Shown in pieces: positions 42,955 to 53,069 of a DNA stretch of 64,000 nucleotides (position 1 is its first letter; every line of letters begins with the position of its first letter). The notes beneath the pieces were generated by a model. It did not search any database and was not told the origin of the DNA. It saw nothing but the letters and a program-made list of their open reading frames with translations. The position numbers and the translations under genes were made by a program. This DNA is from an uncultured Planctomycetaceae bacterium (lineage in GTDB: Bacteria > Planctomycetota > Planctomycetia > Planctomycetales > Planctomycetaceae), in contig CALSLT010000004.1 of NCBI GenBank assembly GCA_943787265.1, positions 372,001-436,000 on the forward strand, in the 5' to 3' direction.

Positions 42955-44049
42955 ATGTCTCGACTGCAACAGCAAAACAATTTTCGGTATCCATTGATTG
43001 AAGCGTCAGGTTCGCCGCGCGAGCTTGGTCGTCAACACGGCGAGCAGGCTCGGCTTAAGATCGCTGGCTTCGTCGGCTGGATGTGCGAATCGTTTAAACT
43101 AACCGAGCAGGAACTTGCTCGCCGAGCGCGCACCTTCAAGCCTCTGCTGACCAGACATTGCGCGGAACTTCTGGACGAAATCGCGGGCCTGGCAGAAGGC
43201 GCCGGCATCAAACTCGAAGCGGCAATGGCCTGTCAGCTTCGAGGCGAACTGATTGGTCACTCGGCCGAGGCCTGCACAACGTTCGTGCTTGGTTCCGACG
43301 TGACGGCCAACGACGAAGTACTGATCGGCCAGACCAGCGACATGAGCGACGAGATGCGTGACTTCGCTTACGTTTTGCACCTGCACCCTGACGATCGCCC
43401 CGAAGTCATCATGTGGACCTTCGGAGGAATGCTCGGCTATCACGGCCTCAACGAGCACGGTGTTGCTCACTTTGCCAACTCGCTGGGCGGTGGTCCGCGA
43501 TGGCAGCCAGGACTTTCGCACTACCCACTGAAACGCCAGATCCTTGAGCAGCAAAATCTCGGAGAAGTTCGAAACCTGATGCGTGGCTACCCGGTTTGTT
43601 CGAGCGGCAATTACGTACTTTGCGATGGGGCAGGTTCGATTCTTGACGTCGAGTTAACCGCAGACGGTCCTGCTGAAATTACGGCCGGCGACGACGGTTT
43701 CATCGCTCACTCAAATCATTTTCTTTGTGGCCCGCACGCGTGTCCCGATAATGACGCAGTGAGTCTCCCGGATTCGTTTCCGCGGCTCGATCGAATGCGA
43801 AGTTTGATCAGCCAGCAGGCTGGTTCTCACACCTTAAGAACGGTGAAGTCGATTCTCGCCGACCATGACGGGCATCCCGTCAGCATTTGTCGGCATCCGC
43901 ATGACGGTGCGGGAGATGCGATTCTGCCGAATTCCGGCCGTACCGTCGCAGCGATTATTGCGGAGCCAAATCAAGGAAAATTCCACATCGCGAGCGGAAA
44001 TCCCTGCGAGACGCCGTTTATCGAGTATCGACTCTCGCGACTGGCCTGA
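42955..44049 (+). CDS. C45-family autoproteolytic acyltransferase/hydrolase
   Basis: A 364-residue Ntn-hydrolase of peptidase family C45, whose members include isopenicillin acyltransferase; they self-cleave before a Cys that becomes the nucleophile. Here C107 follows SAEA (HSAEACTTF), with Thr-Thr next to it as in this family. NEHGVAHFANSLGG and GNYVLCDGAGSILDVEL are also typical. The N-terminal segment SGSPRELGRQHGEQ is conserved. The true substrate is unknown; many bacterial members are annotated as acyl-CoA:6-APA acyltransferase-like without evidence. I use the ATG at 42955. Confidence 0.82.
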   Translation: MSRLQQQNNFRYPLIEASGSPRELGRQHGEQARLKIAGFVGWMCESFKLTEQELARRARTFKPLLTRHCAELLDEIAGLAEGAGIKLEAAMACQLRGELIGHSAEACTTFVLGSDVTANDEVLIGQTSDMSDEMRDFAYVLHLHPDDRPEVIMWTFGGMLGYHGLNEHGVAHFANSLGGGPRWQPGLSHYPLKRQILEQQNLGEVRNLMRGYPVCSSGNYVLCDGAGSILDVELTADGPAEITAGDDGFIAHSNHFLCGPHACPDNDAVSLPDSFPRLDRMRSLISQQAGSHTLRTVKSILADHDGHPVSICRHPHDGAGDAILPNSGRTVAAIIAEPNQGKFHIASGNPCETPFIEYRLSRLA

Positions 44050-44296
44050 CCCTGTGAACGCGCTGCGAAAGTCGCAATCGACGGGGCAAATGTTCGTTCA
44101 GGTGTCGGCTCGATTTGTTCGAGCATTGTGGAATGCCACGTCGAGGCCCCAGAACTCGTGAAGGTAGCTGGAAAGCCGCCGAATCGGGTGGTAGTTTAGC
44201 GACTTTAATCGCGACGAGTTCGTCCTCGGAAACTGTTCCGAATGCTCGGTTCGAACACGTGGTTGCCACCGCTGCACAGCCCGCGCAAGAGTCATC

Positions 44297-47200
44297 ATGT
44301 CAAGAATCAGTGCCGAATCATTCCTCAGTCTGATCCAGCAAAGCGGCCTCGTTGAGCCCGATCGGCTGCAACGCGAAGTCGACGATCTGGAAGACCAGGG
44401 TCTCAACGTTGCCGAAGCGTCGATGCTGGCCGATTCTCTGGTCGAACGTGATCTGCTCACTGAGTGGCAGGCTGAGAAACTGCTCCGAGGCAAACACAAA
44501 GGGTTCACGCTGGGCAAGTACCGCCTGCGTCGACTGCTTGGCAAAGGCGGTATGAGTTCCGTTTACCTGGCCGAACACGTTTTGATGCGCCGCCAGTGCG
44601 CGATCAAAGTTCTGCCGATCAAGCGAGTCGAAGACACGTCGTACCTCGCAAGGTTTCATCGAGAAGCTCGCGCGGTCGCGTCATTGGACCATCCCAACAT
44701 CGTTCGCGCTTACGACATCGATCATGAGTCGGAAGGCGAGAAGGACATCCACTTTCTCGTGATGGAATACGTCGACGGTGAAAGCCTGCACGAGCATGTC
44801 AAAGACAAGGGCCCGCTGACGCTGGACAATACTGCCGAGTTCTTCCGGCAGGCGGCGCTCGGCCTGGACAACGCTCACAAGAATGGATTGATCCATCGCG
44901 ATGTGAAGCCGGGAAATCTGCTCATCGACAGCTCCGAAGTCGTCAAGGTTCTGGATCTTGGTCTGGCAAGATTTTCGGAAGTGAATGATGACAACCCGCT
45001 CACGTTGGCACACGAAGAAAAAGTTCTGGGAACTGCCGACTACCTCGCCCCCGAGCAGGCCCTGGACAGCCACACTGCCGACCATCGAGCAGACATCTAC
45101 GGATTGGGATGCACGGCGTACTTCGCGTTGACTGGCTATCCGCCGTTTCGAGAAGGCACGCTTACGCAACGGCTGATGTTTCATCAGACCAAAGAACCAC
45201 CAGCGATTGCGGGCGAGCGTCCGGAAGTCGGCAACACTCCACGTGGTATCGAGCTGGCAGGAATCGTCGGCCAGATGATGGCCAAGAAACCGGAAGAGCG
45301 ATTTCAGACGATGGATGACGTCGCCACGGCACTCGCTCGATGGTTGAAGATTTATGCGACTCCCGGCTGGCGAGACGCTCATCCTGACGCGTTTCTGAAA
45401 TCCGATGCCGCGACATCTGGCGGAGCAGTTCCCGTCGCGAAGGCTGTCGCCGTGCCCGTTGCCAGACCGATCGCTCCGGAAGTTGCAGCTCCAGCAACCG
45501 CAGTTGCGACCGCTGGCGACACGCTACTTCAAACGACAGTAGAAGAACCCGCTGACGTTGTTCCACCCGCATTGCAGCCGGCAATCGAGCCACAGGTTAG
45601 CGCAACAGTGGCCGAAGCGTCACCCGCAGAACCAAACGTAGACGACGGAGCCGACCCAGGCTTCGGAGCGTTTCTTGCGGGCATGGATGGCGGTGACGAA
45701 TCGTCCGCTCCAGCAATCTCAAAGTCCGATACGGCTTCGGAATCCGTTCCTGCCAGCGAACCTTCCGCTGATCCGCCAATCGCCGCTCCAGTTGCAGAAG
45801 TTCTCTCACCGGCTCCAGTCGCCCAACCAGTTGAAGCCGTCGTCCCCGATGCTGTGCCAGTTGTTGCGGAAGAAGTCGTTTCCGAACCAATCTCGGAACA
45901 ACCGGTTGCAGAGCTACCGGTCGCTCCGCAAGTTGCCGAGCCAATTGCACCGCCAGAACCAGCTCCCGACGCCGTCGATACAATGGTCGCTGAAGATGTT
46001 GAGCAGGTGGAGCCTCCTGCGGATGCCACAGACGATGGCGGTCTGCAGGGATGGGAAGACGAAGAGCCTGCCGGCGAACCGCTTGCCGACTTTGATCCAT
46101 CCGTTTTGCCGACACCGATCGGCGAGGATGACGAAGAGTATCCGAGTCTGCTTGGAGGCACTCCAACCGGGCAACGGGTGCCAGGACTCGACGATCCGGC
46201 TGACGCGACTCAGTCTGCGATGGAGCAGACTCAAGACTATGTGCCATCCGGAAACACACCTGCTGAAATTCCATCGGACGCAACGCTACTGAATCCCGTT
46301 GAGCCAGCCAGCGAGGCGAATCACGATCTCGTCCCAGAAGCAGCACCGGCTGCTGCCGCTGAACCCGAGCAATTTTCGTTCGAGCCAGCGCAACCTGCCG
46401 CCCCTGTTTTTCCAGGTGCTCCGGTTGTTGACGACGCTGCACCACAGTTTGCACAGCCAGTCACGGAGCAACCTTTCGCTCCAGCTCCTCCCGAGACTCC
46501 GGCGTTTCCGAACGTTGACGCAGGGGCTCCAGTTTTTGATCCGGCAGCTCCCGCACCGATGTTTGCCGAGCCTGCACAACCGGCTGCTCCAGCAGCGCAG
46601 CCCGCATTTGGCGCCGAACAACCATTTGCTGAACCAGCTCAGCCGACGTTTCCAAGTGAGGCTCCTGCATTCGGCACGCCACCTGCGGCAGCTCCTGGAC
46701 AATACGCGGCCACAGGTCAGCCACCCGCCGCATCGGCAGCAAAGAAGAAACCACCGATCGCGATTATCGCTGGCGTTGTCATCGCTCTGCTGGCCGGCGG
46801 TGCAGGCTACTTCACTTACACAGGCGGAGGCGACGACAAACCAAAGTCCAAAAAGACAGCGGCTGGCGACTCGAAGTCGTCGTCAAAATCGAAGGGAACA
46901 GAAGGAAGCTCCAAATCCCGCGCGAGCGGCGGAGGCAAAATACTTGGCCCACTGATCAAAGTTGGACCGGGTGCTGACTTCTCGACAATCGGTGCCGCTC
47001 TGGATTATCTGAAGAAGAACAAATCGCGATACGACACTGGCTCGCGCCGCACCAGCTGCAAAGTGGAAGTGATTGGCGGCGAGACTTACAACGAAGCCAT
47101 CGTCGTGGACAACTCCGGTGGGGCTTACCCACCAGGAATTCTGCTCGTTTCTGCTGGCGTTGGTCGAGCGAAACTGGCTCCGTCAGGAAGCGGGCCAGCG

Positions 47201-48052
47201 ATCAAACTGGTCGGCATCGAAAACTTTGGAATTCACGGCTTCGACGTCGATGCCTCAGGCAAAGAGGTCGCGATTGAGATGTCTGGCTACCTGAATCGAA
47301 GCAACCTGAGAGACTTAAAAGTGTCAGGTTATTCGAACGTCGGCATTGCGATGAAAGGGGCCGTCGGTTTCAGCAACGACGAAATCATTCTTGAGAAAAT
47401 CGACCTTCGCGGAACTGGTGGAACAACCGCCGGCATCCATCTCACGCAGGGCGAGAATAGCGCGAGCCGGATCAAAATCCTCAACTGTCGGCTGATCGGA
47501 CCTCAGGACAATGGACTGCTCGTTGAGTCCGACGTGACGTACATCGAAATGCGAGAAAACATCATCGCCGACGCTGGAGTCGGAATCGCGTTCCCCAACG
47601 GCCCGCTGACGCTGAAAGACGTGCAGATTCTCAACACCACTTTCTACAAGTGCAGTCGTGGCGGAATCATTATCGGCCAGATGCCGACTCCGCCCGGCGG
47701 CATTTCCGGGTCAGGCGGCCTGGCGATCACCCGGAACCTGTTCGCTCAGGTGAACGGCCCCGAGTTGCTGATCGAGAACGATTTCGACGACAAGAAGTTC
47801 GACCGGTACTTCTCGGCTGATGGCGGGGGCGTTGACCAGAACTGGTCCGATCGGCAGCAGGCTGCTGACATCAAAGCCGGGCAACGAGAAATCGTGCATC
47901 GCGAGAACCAGCGAGTGCCGACGATTCAATTCTCATCGACTGACAGCGACAGCGATGACTTCCTCAATCTGAAAAAGAACACGCCATACTCTCGCGTCGG
48001 TGGCGCAAAGCTGAAAACAAAGCCGTACATCGGAGCTCGACCGGCTGAATAA
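44297..48052 (+). CDS. Serine/threonine protein kinase fused to a C-terminal beta-helix domain
   Basis: A 1251-residue membrane kinase. The kinase domain (about 72-350) has all key motifs: glycine loop LGKGGMSSVYLAEH, Lys in CAIKVLP, HRDVKPGNLL catalytic loop, DLGLAR in place of DFG, and GTADYLAPEQA. A very long low-complexity linker (about 365-815) is rich in Pro, Ala, Glu and Val. A membrane segment (IAIIAGVVIALLAGGAGYF, about 820-840) and a Ser/Lys-rich stretch follow. Residues about 885-1250 form a right-handed parallel beta-helix of the NosD/pectate-lyase kind, presumably extracytoplasmic: it contains repeated IKILNCRLIG and YIEMRENIIAD turns. The kinase could respond to an envelope ligand. 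No regulator gene is fused or adjacent. Confidence 0.88.
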   Translation: MSRISAESFLSLIQQSGLVEPDRLQREVDDLEDQGLNVAEASMLADSLVERDLLTEWQAEKLLRGKHKGFTLGKYRLRRLLGKGGMSSVYLAEHVLMRRQCAIKVLPIKRVEDTSYLARFHREARAVASLDHPNIVRAYDIDHESEGEKDIHFLVMEYVDGESLHEHVKDKGPLTLDNTAEFFRQAALGLDNAHKNGLIHRDVKPGNLLIDSSEVVKVLDLGLARFSEVNDDNPLTLAHEEKVLGTADYLAPEQALDSHTADHRADIYGLGCTAYFALTGYPPFREGTLTQRLMFHQTKEPPAIAGERPEVGNTPRGIELAGIVGQMMAKKPEERFQTMDDVATALARWLKIYATPGWRDAHPDAFLKSDAATSGGAVPVAKAVAVPVARPIAPEVAAPATAVATAGDTLLQTTVEEPADVVPPALQPAIEPQVSATVAEASPAEPNVDDGADPGFGAFLAGMDGGDESSAPAISKSDTASESVPASEPSADPPIAAPVAEVLSPAPVAQPVEAVVPDAVPVVAEEVVSEPISEQPVAELPVAPQVAEPIAPPEPAPDAVDTMVAEDVEQVEPPADATDDGGLQGWEDEEPAGEPLADFDPSVLPTPIGEDDEEYPSLLGGTPTGQRVPGLDDPADATQSAMEQTQDYVPSGNTPAEIPSDATLLNPVEPASEANHDLVPEAAPAAAAEPEQFSFEPAQPAAPVFPGAPVVDDAAPQFAQPVTEQPFAPAPPETPAFPNVDAGAPVFDPAAPAPMFAEPAQPAAPAAQPAFGAEQPFAEPAQPTFPSEAPAFGTPPAAAPGQYAATGQPPAASAAKKKPPIAIIAGVVIALLAGGAGYFTYTGGGDDKPKSKKTAAGDSKSSSKSKGTEGSSKSRASGGGKILGPLIKVGPGADFSTIGAALDYLKKNKSRYDTGSRRTSCKVEVIGGETYNEAIVVDNSGGAYPPGILLVSAGVGRAKLAPSGSGPAIKLVGIENFGIHGFDVDASGKEVAIEMSGYLNRSNLRDLKVSGYSNVGIAMKGAVGFSNDEIILEKIDLRGTGGTTAGIHLTQGENSASRIKILNCRLIGPQDNGLLVESDVTYIEMRENIIADAGVGIAFPNGPLTLKDVQILNTTFYKCSRGGIIIGQMPTPPGGISGSGGLAITRNLFAQVNGPELLIENDFDDKKFDRYFSADGGGVDQNWSDRQQAADIKAGQREIVHRENQRVPTIQFSSTDSDSDDFLNLKKNTPYSRVGGAKLKTKPYIGARPAE

Positions 48053-48104
48053 CTGGTCGATCCTTTGCGAATGAATTTCAGCCGAAGTCCACAGGCACAA
48101 CCAA

Positions 48105-48599
48105 ATGGGGGAAGTCACCTACAATCCGGGACGAGACATCACGCCACAATTTGTCAACATCGTCGCCCGTTGGCTCAACGCATCGCCTGAGTTGTTCGCT
48201 GTTCTTCGATATTTGGGTTCTGGCTCAAAAGATTATGCGTTCATCCGTGATGGGGATCAGTTCGTGCGACTCATTGACGCTTGCCCCGATGGCACGGAAA
48301 TCATTGTTTTTCGTGATCGCCAACTTCCACTTCGTGGCGTCGTAACCAAAGAGCTGATCGCTCAAACACAGAAGCTGATTCCAGACGGCGAAGAGTATCT
48401 TTGGGTCTCGACCGATCCAGAATCATCTGGAGACATCCGACTCTGCGGTGGATTTGGCGACACCCACAAAGACCTAACCGAAGAGCTTCATGAGCTACTT
48501 GGTGACTCGGTTGCTATAGGGCCATGTCCACCGTTCTTTGAGGACGACAACGAGAGTATGGTATCCGCTTCAAAGGGCGGACTTGATGGGCCGCGTTAA
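48105..48599 (+). CDS. Hypothetical protein
   Basis: A 164-residue protein I do not recognise. It has no signal peptide or membrane segment. Residues about 25-110 look like a mixed alpha/beta domain (VARWLNASPELFAVL, DYAFIRDGDQFVRLID, TEIIVFRDRQLPLRGVVT). The C terminus is acidic. It starts 52 bp after the kinase gene and ends 25 bp before the aldehyde dehydrogenase ATG, all in the same direction. Confidence 0.5.
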   Translation: MGEVTYNPGRDITPQFVNIVARWLNASPELFAVLRYLGSGSKDYAFIRDGDQFVRLIDACPDGTEIIVFRDRQLPLRGVVTKELIAQTQKLIPDGEEYLWVSTDPESSGDIRLCGGFGDTHKDLTEELHELLGDSVAIGPCPPFFEDDNESMVSASKGGLDGPR

Positions 48600-48624
48600 A
48601 CTGCACACACGAAAGACAAACACC

Positions 48625-50199
48625 ATGCTGCACAACGTTCTGATCAATGGCGAATGGCGAGCTTCCTCTGGCACCGCAACGTTTAACGCGGTGAACCCTG
48701 CGACGTGCGAACCCATTGACGGCGACTATCCGGTCAGTCCATGGGAAGAAGTCGAGCAGGCAATCGAAGCTTCGGCAGCGGCTTCACGAGAAATGCGAGG
48801 CTGGCCCGGCGAAAGATTTGCTGCGTTCCTGGAAAAATTCGCCGATCGAATCGAAGCCCGAGCTGATGAACTTGTCGCTTTGGCGAATCAGGAAACGGCG
48901 TTGCCAGTTTCTCCTCGATTGAAAGATGGCGAGCTTCCTCGAACAACCGATCAACTAAGACAAGCGGCATCGGCTGCTCGCGAAGGTTCGTGGGCGACAC
49001 CGACGATCGACACGAAGGCAAACATTCGGTCGATGCACGGTCCAATCGGACCAGTGGCAGTCTTCGGTCCGAACAATTTCCCGTTCGCATTTAACAGTGT
49101 GGCCGGCGGAGATTTCGCAGCGGCCGTCGCGGCCGGGAATCCAGTCATTGCAAAGGGGCACTCGTCTCATCCAGGAACGACTCGGCTGTTGACTGAAGAA
49201 GCTTTCGCTGCTGCTCAGGCAACAAGTATGCCGACGGGTTTTGTTCAACTGATTTATCGAACGAGCCACGACGACGGCTGCAAATTTGTCGGACACGCCG
49301 ACGTAGGAGCAATCGGTTACACCGGTTCAAGATCAGCAGGCCTCCGTTTGAAGGAAGCCGCTGACAGATCCGGAAACCCGATTTACCTCGAACTCTCCAG
49401 CATCAATCCCGTATTCATTCTGCCGGGCGCTCTTACAGAACGATCAGACGAAATCGCGGGCGATTTTTCCGGAAGTTGCCTGATGGGCACCGGCCAGTTC
49501 TGCACCAACCCCGGCATGGTCGTTCTGATCGCTGGCGAAAAAACAGATTCATTTGTTACGGCTGTTGCTGAGAAGTTTTCAGCAGCGCCCGTCGGAACGT
49601 TCCTCAGCGAAGCGGTGCAGAAAGGTTTCCTTTCTGGCGTTTCGGCGTTGAAAGACGCCGGCGCGGAGCTGATCGTCGGTGGCGAGGCCGGCGGCGGTTC
49701 AGGATTCTGCTGTCAGAACACTCTATTGAAAGTTGACGGAACGAAGTTCCTGGAGAACCCCGAAGCTCTGCAGGCCGAAGCGTTCGGCAACGGATCGTTG
49801 TTCGTGATCGCGGCAGACGCTGCTCAGGCAGAACAGATCGCTGAATCGCTTGAAGGGAATCTGACCGGCTGTATCTACAGTGCGACTGACGGATCGGACG
49901 ACTCAGTTTACGATCAGATTGCTCCCGCACTTCGTACAAAAGTCGGACGACTACTCGACGACAAAATGCCAACGGGTGTCGCCGTTTCTTCCGCCATGAA
50001 TCACGGCGGCCCGTTCCCTGCGACTGGCCACCCGGTCTTTACCGCCGTCGGAATGCCGCAGTCGATCTACCGATATTCGATGCTGCAATCGTACGACGCG
50101 ATCCGTTGTCATCGATTGCCGGCCAGCCTGCGTGATGAGGCTCCCAACGAAACCTGCTGGCGATACGTCGACGGTAACTGGAGACAGGGTAGCTTGTAG
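48625..50199 (+). CDS. Aldehyde dehydrogenase, ketoglutarate-semialdehyde-dehydrogenase-like
   Basis: A 524-residue NAD(P)-dependent aldehyde dehydrogenase. The catalytic Cys is C293 (GTGQFCTNPG), with the general base E256 (YLELSSINP) and the NAD-binding FGPNNFPFAFN. The sequence pattern (QFCTNPGMVV, FIL-P-GAL, SSAMNHGGPFPATG) is that of the alpha-ketoglutarate semialdehyde dehydrogenase group, which completes hydroxyproline, arabinose or glucarate breakdown. The start is ATG 48625; the upstream extension overlaps the preceding gene without similarity. An enolase-superfamily enzyme of possible hydroxyproline type lies 28 kb away, so a functional link is only a guess. Confidence 0.85.
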   Translation: MLHNVLINGEWRASSGTATFNAVNPATCEPIDGDYPVSPWEEVEQAIEASAAASREMRGWPGERFAAFLEKFADRIEARADELVALANQETALPVSPRLKDGELPRTTDQLRQAASAAREGSWATPTIDTKANIRSMHGPIGPVAVFGPNNFPFAFNSVAGGDFAAAVAAGNPVIAKGHSSHPGTTRLLTEEAFAAAQATSMPTGFVQLIYRTSHDDGCKFVGHADVGAIGYTGSRSAGLRLKEAADRSGNPIYLELSSINPVFILPGALTERSDEIAGDFSGSCLMGTGQFCTNPGMVVLIAGEKTDSFVTAVAEKFSAAPVGTFLSEAVQKGFLSGVSALKDAGAELIVGGEAGGGSGFCCQNTLLKVDGTKFLENPEALQAEAFGNGSLFVIAADAAQAEQIAESLEGNLTGCIYSATDGSDDSVYDQIAPALRTKVGRLLDDKMPTGVAVSSAMNHGGPFPATGHPVFTAVGMPQSIYRYSMLQSYDAIRCHRLPASLRDEAPNETCWRYVDGNWRQGSL

Positions 50200-50255
50200 C
50201 AATCCATCAGCTTTCGACGAAAACCGTCGCCGCCTTCGGTTGATCAGCGAACTTA

Positions 50256-51734
50256 TCACTGAAGGCTGCGCGCGGATGCCCCATTGCGACCACGGAAACC
50301 TTGAGCGTTGGAGACAGGCTCGCTGGTCAACGCCACCGTGTAGCTCGACTTTTCCGACGTGATTTCGATTGCCGCGTCTGTCGTGTTGATATGACGGTAG
50401 CGGTCGGGGATGTCAGACGTAGCCGTTGGCACGTCGACTGCGTGCGCAGGCCGATTTCCGCTGACTTCGGACAGAGGCCGAACCGTGACCAGGTACAAAC
50501 CTGGTTTCAGCTCGCCATCGAGCGTCACCACACGGAAGTTCCCATTCCCATCAGAAACGCCCATCGCAGAGTCGCCAGTACCAGCTCCGGTCAGTTGAAT
50601 GAGGGCTTCGGATACAGGCTGACCATCTACCGTCACAACGCCGCGCATCGCCGTCTGCGACCATGAACGAAACCAGCCAAAGGCGAGAAAACCAGCGATT
50701 ACGATAGCTGCTCCCCATTTCGCCGCTCGGCGCCGGTCAATTTTTTCAACCGTGGCAGCGACTCCGCTAACAAAGTAGTACGGAGCAAACACGATCCACA
50801 GAATTCCCGTGGCTCGATGTTTCGCTTTCGAATCTACCGATGAATCAACCTGCGAACCCGTTGGCACAGCCGCCTGACAGTGGAACCCAACGGCAGCCGC
50901 CGTCGACCATTTCTCTGCGTCTTCCAACCGTACCGGAGTGTTTGCCAATACCGAACCGTCGTTAGCCAGCTCCTGAATGGCCTGCCGCGGCAGAGGCCCG
51001 ACTTCCTCATCACCACGCTTGATGAAAAACTGCGGAGCAAGCGGCACCTCCATCTCTGCAGAATCGTCATCAGCGTCTTGAACTTCGTCGAAGGAATTTT
51101 CCGCCGGCGATTCTGCACGCTTTGAACTACGAGCCCTTTGCTCCGAAATCTTACTCGAGCGACGACGTTGCGGCACGAAATCGACCGGCTCGTCAGAATC
51201 ATCGTCGCACAACAAGCCGTCCCCACCAGATTGAGGCAGCACGTCTCTGAGTGGTTGCCATGTCGCTTCGTTTTCCCGCTGAACTTCGTCATCGAGCCGA
51301 ACTTCGCCGCGACTGATCATCGTTTGAAGCTCGTCCCAATCCAGCGGACCAAGATTCATTCCGCTCATCCGGACAACCCAGCGGCTCAGGTTTGGAGCAA
51401 GAGCTTCCGTTTCGGCAGCGAGTTGGGGAGACGACGTGTCCGAAGGGCCATCACTGTCGCCGGTCAGTCGAAAACGGAGCAAAGCGATGCCCAGTTCGTC
51501 GCCGGCGGAAAGAGTGGCTTCGCGTACTGCCGCACCGTTTACCGTCACGCCGCCATCGGCCAAGGCGATCACTCGGACGCCTTGTTCGTCGCGAGTCAGC
51601 TCGCAATGCACATCGGCAATGTCTGGACCGTTCAGGCAGATGTCGGACTTCCATTCGGAACTACCGACGAAAATGGATTCCCGATCGAGCGGAAACCGTT
51701 GTGAGCGATCAGCCGATTCCAGAATCATCGCCAT
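50256..51734 (-). CDS. FHA / GYF-domain membrane protein with carboxypeptidase-regulatory-like C terminus
   Basis: A 492-residue protein. The N terminus (about 1-90) is an FHA phosphothreonine-binding domain (FVGSSEWKSDICL, DVHCELT, VTVNGAAV). Two GYF_2-type segments follow: RWVVRMSGMNLGPLDWDEL (about 118-165) and QFFIKRGDEEVGPLPRQAI (about 235-282), separated by a charged linker. A hydrophobic stretch at about 311-327 and the segment WGAAIVIAGFLAFGWF (340-355) are probable membrane helices. The C terminus (about 363-470) looks like a carboxypeptidase-regulatory beta-sandwich (GVVTVDGQPVSEALIQLTG). The FHA part may bind a kinase target such as the neighbouring Ser/Thr kinase; the rest may face the envelope. 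Confidence 0.82.
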   Translation of the reverse strand: MAMILESADRSQRFPLDRESIFVGSSEWKSDICLNGPDIADVHCELTRDEQGVRVIALADGGVTVNGAAVREATLSAGDELGIALLRFRLTGDSDGPSDTSSPQLAAETEALAPNLSRWVVRMSGMNLGPLDWDELQTMISRGEVRLDDEVQRENEATWQPLRDVLPQSGGDGLLCDDDSDEPVDFVPQRRRSSKISEQRARSSKRAESPAENSFDEVQDADDDSAEMEVPLAPQFFIKRGDEEVGPLPRQAIQELANDGSVLANTPVRLEDAEKWSTAAAVGFHCQAAVPTGSQVDSSVDSKAKHRATGILWIVFAPYYFVSGVAATVEKIDRRRAAKWGAAIVIAGFLAFGWFRSWSQTAMRGVVTVDGQPVSEALIQLTGAGTGDSAMGVSDGNGNFRVVTLDGELKPGLYLVTVRPLSEVSGNRPAHAVDVPTATSDIPDRYRHINTTDAAIEITSEKSSYTVALTSEPVSNAQGFRGRNGASARSLQ

Positions 51735-51773
51735 GCTGGGTACCGATTTGTCAATTTCGAAAAGCGTTGATGA

Positions 51774-52853
51774 CTACTCGAAAGAGACACCTTTCAATAC
51801 GGCCCCGTCGTGACGATCGCTGACGGCCATCAGCACCCCAAAATCCAGATTCTCACTCAGAAATCTCACGCCGCCATCGGCGAACAAGACGTTTGCTCCG
51901 CCCGGATGTGCCGACATGATCGGCGTGTGAGCTCCGCCGGAAACAACGGTCGTGTCGCCCGTCGCCGGTGCCGACCCGTTGAGATTGATTCCGTACCTCA
52001 CGGTCGTGACGTTGTAGACGTTGTGACATGAATTCGTCGGACCGCCTGGCACGATCGCTGACGGATGATTCGTGCCGGCCCACGCGCTGCCGGAATACGA
52101 ACTCCGAATCGTCTCGTCAGTCACCAGTTCGACCACTGGCGTCCCGCTGCTGACATCGATCGTCGGGTATTGAGCTGTCGACTGCTCGGCCACAAGCAAA
52201 GTATTCGTTGTGCCATCTGAGATGTCGCGAAACGACACCGACTCATTCTCTAGAAGAAGCCCGTTGCGGCCGAGAATCGCCTGACTGTTGTTGCCGCATG
52301 TCCCGACGACTTCCGCATCCGTGTTCACTGCCGTTCCTCGAAAGGCCGCCCCGGCAATGCCAACGTAAGTTGTCGTCATCAGGTTGTGCTGCAAACCGCT
52401 GGTGGCGGGAATGTATTCCGACATCGAAGCCGACGGGCACCAGTAAACCGCAACATAAAGGTCATCCAGGATCATGCCGTTTGGATTGCCGGAGTAATCC
52501 GTCGCAGCGATGCCGCCGGGCGCCTCGTGAATCAATCGTTTGTAGGCGTTCGCCTGGTCGATCCAGGGAAGAATCGCCACAAAAAACGAACTGCCTCGAA
52601 TTGCCGGATCAGCGTTGTTTCCGTCAGGAGTCGGTGCATAAGCCGCTCCGATCGGGAATGAACCGTGTGCATTGTGATACTCGTGCAGCGCCAGCCCGAT
52701 CTGCTTAATCCGATTCTTGCACTGAGTGCGCCGCGCCGCTTCCCGAGCATTCTGAACCGCTGGCAACAACAGCGAAGCCAGCACAGAAATAATCGCAATC
52801 ACGACCAGCAGTTCGATCAGCGTGAATCCCCGACGATGACGAGTGGCCCTCAT
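51774..52853 (-). CDS. DUF1559 pseudopilin-like protein
   Basis: A 359-residue protein of a family very abundant in planctomycetes. The N terminus holds a type II secretion/type IV pilin cleavage site, [23 protein letters not shown], with Glu at +5, followed by a helix. [23 protein letters not shown] is the DUF1559 hallmark. The large C-terminal domain ends with [18 protein letters not shown], also typical. It is probably exported and membrane-anchored as a pseudopilin; actual role unknown. It begins 216 bp after pyrE in the same direction. Confidence 0.92.
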   Translation of the reverse strand: MRATRHRRGFTLIELLVVIAIISVLASLLLPAVQNAREAARRTQCKNRIKQIGLALHEYHNAHGSFPIGAAYAPTPDGNNADPAIRGSSFFVAILPWIDQANAYKRLIHEAPGGIAATDYSGNPNGMILDDLYVAVYWCPSASMSEYIPATSGLQHNLMTTTYVGIAGAAFRGTAVNTDAEVVGTCGNNSQAILGRNGLLLENESVSFRDISDGTTNTLLVAEQSTAQYPTIDVSSGTPVVELVTDETIRSSYSGSAWAGTNHPSAIVPGGPTNSCHNVYNVTTVRYGINLNGSAPATGDTTVVSGGAHTPIMSAHPGGANVLFADGGVRFLSENLDFGVLMAVSDRHDGAVLKGVSFE

Positions 52854-53069
52854 TCTGAATACTCCCCGATAGTTCGTCTCAGTGCCCGATCATTTCTCTC
52901 ACCGAATGGGCAAGAGGTCACAACGTCCGGCTCTTTCGCACCGGCCGTCGTCCGATCTCCACAAAACGAAAACTGCCGACGACTATCAACAAATAATTCA
53001 GCCCAGGCAGATTGGCGGCAATGTTCGAACGCCAGCAAACAGACTCAATGGTTCTTCGCCGAGAATTCG

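Noticed and set aside
45529..46454. Long minus-strand ORFs opposite the kinase linker
   Set aside because: They are translations of the Pro/Ala-rich repeat region in other frames, of low complexity.
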